Assembly: GCA_019843655.1 (NCBI GenBank)
Contig: JACDQD010000106.1
Location: 186,001 to 250,000, forward strand
Length of the DNA: 64,000 bases
Reading direction: 5' to 3'
Origin: Lethocerus indicus
Lineage: Eukaryota; Arthropoda; Insecta; Hemiptera; Belostomatidae
Within the stretch, counting starts at the first letter, position 1. The number at the start of each line of letters is the position of its first letter. A program made the translations under genes and the position numbers. Below, piece after piece: positions 62,516 through 64,000 of the stretch. The notes below the pieces were generated by a model. That model was not told where the DNA came from. It made no database searches and was given only the letters and a program-made list of their open reading frames with translations.

Positions 62516-64000
62516 AGACGCGCAGCCCACCGTAAATGCGGAGGGGGCACAATAGGGAGCCGTCTCTGGGCACAATGAAACTCTATAACTGGGAACGGGA
62601 AAAGTGGGGGAGGAAGGCCAGTTGTTGACCGGCGATCATTACCCCTCTACCTCGACTACGGGGACTTAAATAATAGAACGGGACTTCGTCAAAAATTGAA
62701 ATCGCCTACCGAGAACCGACTTTCGAAGTTATTAAAGGGCATTAAAAATTTGAGAAGGGCACGACGGTGGGACGGTGAGTCCGGCCGGCGCCGAGTGGCC
62801 GTCCCAATGAATATTTGAACCGCTTCCCGCTGGTTTCCGCGGCGCTCAAGGGCCTTTTACAAGTTGGGCTCAAGTACAGGTGACGACGGAGAAGACGGCC
62901 CAACCCATAACACATACATCCGCGGGGCAAGTGGAATTTTCTTCAAACTACGAAAATTAGACCATTAAATTCATAAGAAAACGAATCTAAAATTACTTCT
63001 GACTGAACATCAGTAATCATATTACATTTCGTTATCTATATATAGTCCACACATTCCGCCAAGATTAATTAATTGAAATTAATTTTCTTCAAACTTCGTT
63101 GAAAGCTCGTCCTAATATTACCGTTACTTTTATAACCCGTATAATGTACTCTTAATGCCTGGAAAAGTGATGACTGTAAAATTATTACCACTATTAGTAT
63201 TATAGCTCAGCATTTGGGTCAGGGTATTTTCCGGGATAGTTATTTTCTTCTTCCACCGCGTCGCCGGAAGCGCAATCACAATTTTTCCCTCTCCATTTAT
63301 ACGAGTCTCGCAAGACGCCAATTCATTTTAAAGCGTCGGGAAGGTCCTTTGATATATCCCGGGATCTCGCTCCCCAAGGCGTTCTCGTCGCAAATAATCA
63401 GGGAGAGAATGCAGGGCCGGGGAGGGCGGAAGCGATAGGAAACCGTCTGATATTTCCCGCGAAGGTGGGCCACCCAGTCGATAATGCGATTCGTCCCAAT
63501 ACCGTCTGCAAAATAAAAGATCCCGGTTTTCTTGAAGAATTTTCGAGGCATCCTCCGTCTCGCCGAAGTCCCGTAAAGTTTCTAAAATACAACGCACCTC
63601 TTGAGTATTCTTTTAAGACGAAAGTATATTTTAAACCTGCAATAAAGGAGAAAGATTTATTAAGCGCCGGACATAACCGGCCTAGATATTCGCACTCGAA
63701 GAAAATGCAGATTAAATCCGAACGAACGCCAAGTGTTCCACAGCAGGTGTTTGGTGTTTAGGTTGGCAATACGCGCCGGGACTGTTATTTGGATCACACG
63801 AACGATTTAAAGCGAAGTTTTTGATGTGCACAATAATCCCAGAAAATGTAACATCGTAAATATCTCATCATATGGGTCCCTGACAATCTGACGCAATGAA
63901 CTTAGGTAGCTTAATATTTTTAATTTCGCTTTTAATGTTTTCTAAACCAAAACTACAACTCTCGAATCTCTATTGTATACAAGACCTCTGTCCAGACTCG

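Larger units (their letters stand above)
60981..64000. other. GC-richer non-coding region
   Basis: GC-rich stretches at 61030-61640, 61910-62190 and 62740-62930 alternate with AT-rich DNA. Open frames on both strands overlap and carry simple, composition-driven residues such as serine/leucine runs from the CT repeat. No recognisable exon, RNA gene or shared repeat. Confidence 0.5.

Overview
This window looks like non-coding nuclear DNA from an arthropod, most likely an insect. The evidence is AT-rich DNA with scattered GC-rich islands and abundant CpG, AT/AC/AG microsatellites, Jockey-type LINE fragments, and no gene-dense or operon-like layout. I cannot name the species. No complete protein-coding gene, rRNA, tRNA or CRISPR array can be supported. 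The longest open frames (157, 137, 130, 119 and 112 codons) are no longer than chance predicts for 64 kb read in six frames. The exception is the 130-codon frame at 5769-6161, which is the C-terminal end of a LINE reverse-transcriptase protein. The window is probably intergenic DNA, or the inside of very large introns, of one or more genes outside it.

The only well-supported genetic elements are mobile. (1) Two 5'-truncated copies of one Jockey-clade non-LTR retrotransposon lie on the minus strand at 5650-6302 and 30646-30993. The second has an 11-bp target-site duplication. (2) A family of non-autonomous palindromic elements has four members: 7344-7883, 8988-9267, 38103-39337 and 51807-52303. 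Three carry inverted copies of one arm. Two are flanked by target-site duplications of different length (13 bp and 15 bp). The most complete members have one long and one short terminus, and the largest contains an array of about 70-bp repeats. I infer a possible link to Penelope-like retroelements. I recognise no published family name for it.

The rest, by region: 1-5649, 9283-30634, 31005-38089, 39351-51806 and 52304-64000 are unique-looking non-coding sequence. They carry microsatellites (AT tracts near 7.45, 10.97 and 44.51 kb; GT at 10.84 kb; GA/CT at 35.92, 46.15 and 61.27 kb), G-quadruplex-type tracts (13.87, 30.12 and 43.15 kb), several short perfect inverted repeats (notably 47341-47460 and 62491-62515), a TAAT-rich palindromic cluster at 42381-42414, and GC-rich islands near 13.7-14.05, 26.75-26.92, 29.8-30.2, 43.0-43.26, 48.9-49.26, 52.95-53.26 and 61.0-62.2 kb. 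One island, at 61.9-62.2 kb, has TATA-like and initiator-like motifs and could be a promoter, but this is weak.

The most novel item is the palindromic element family: its asymmetric ends, variable duplications, internal 70-bp array with a partial CTCF-like core, and hammerhead-like motif. All functional statements about non-coding DNA here are inference.
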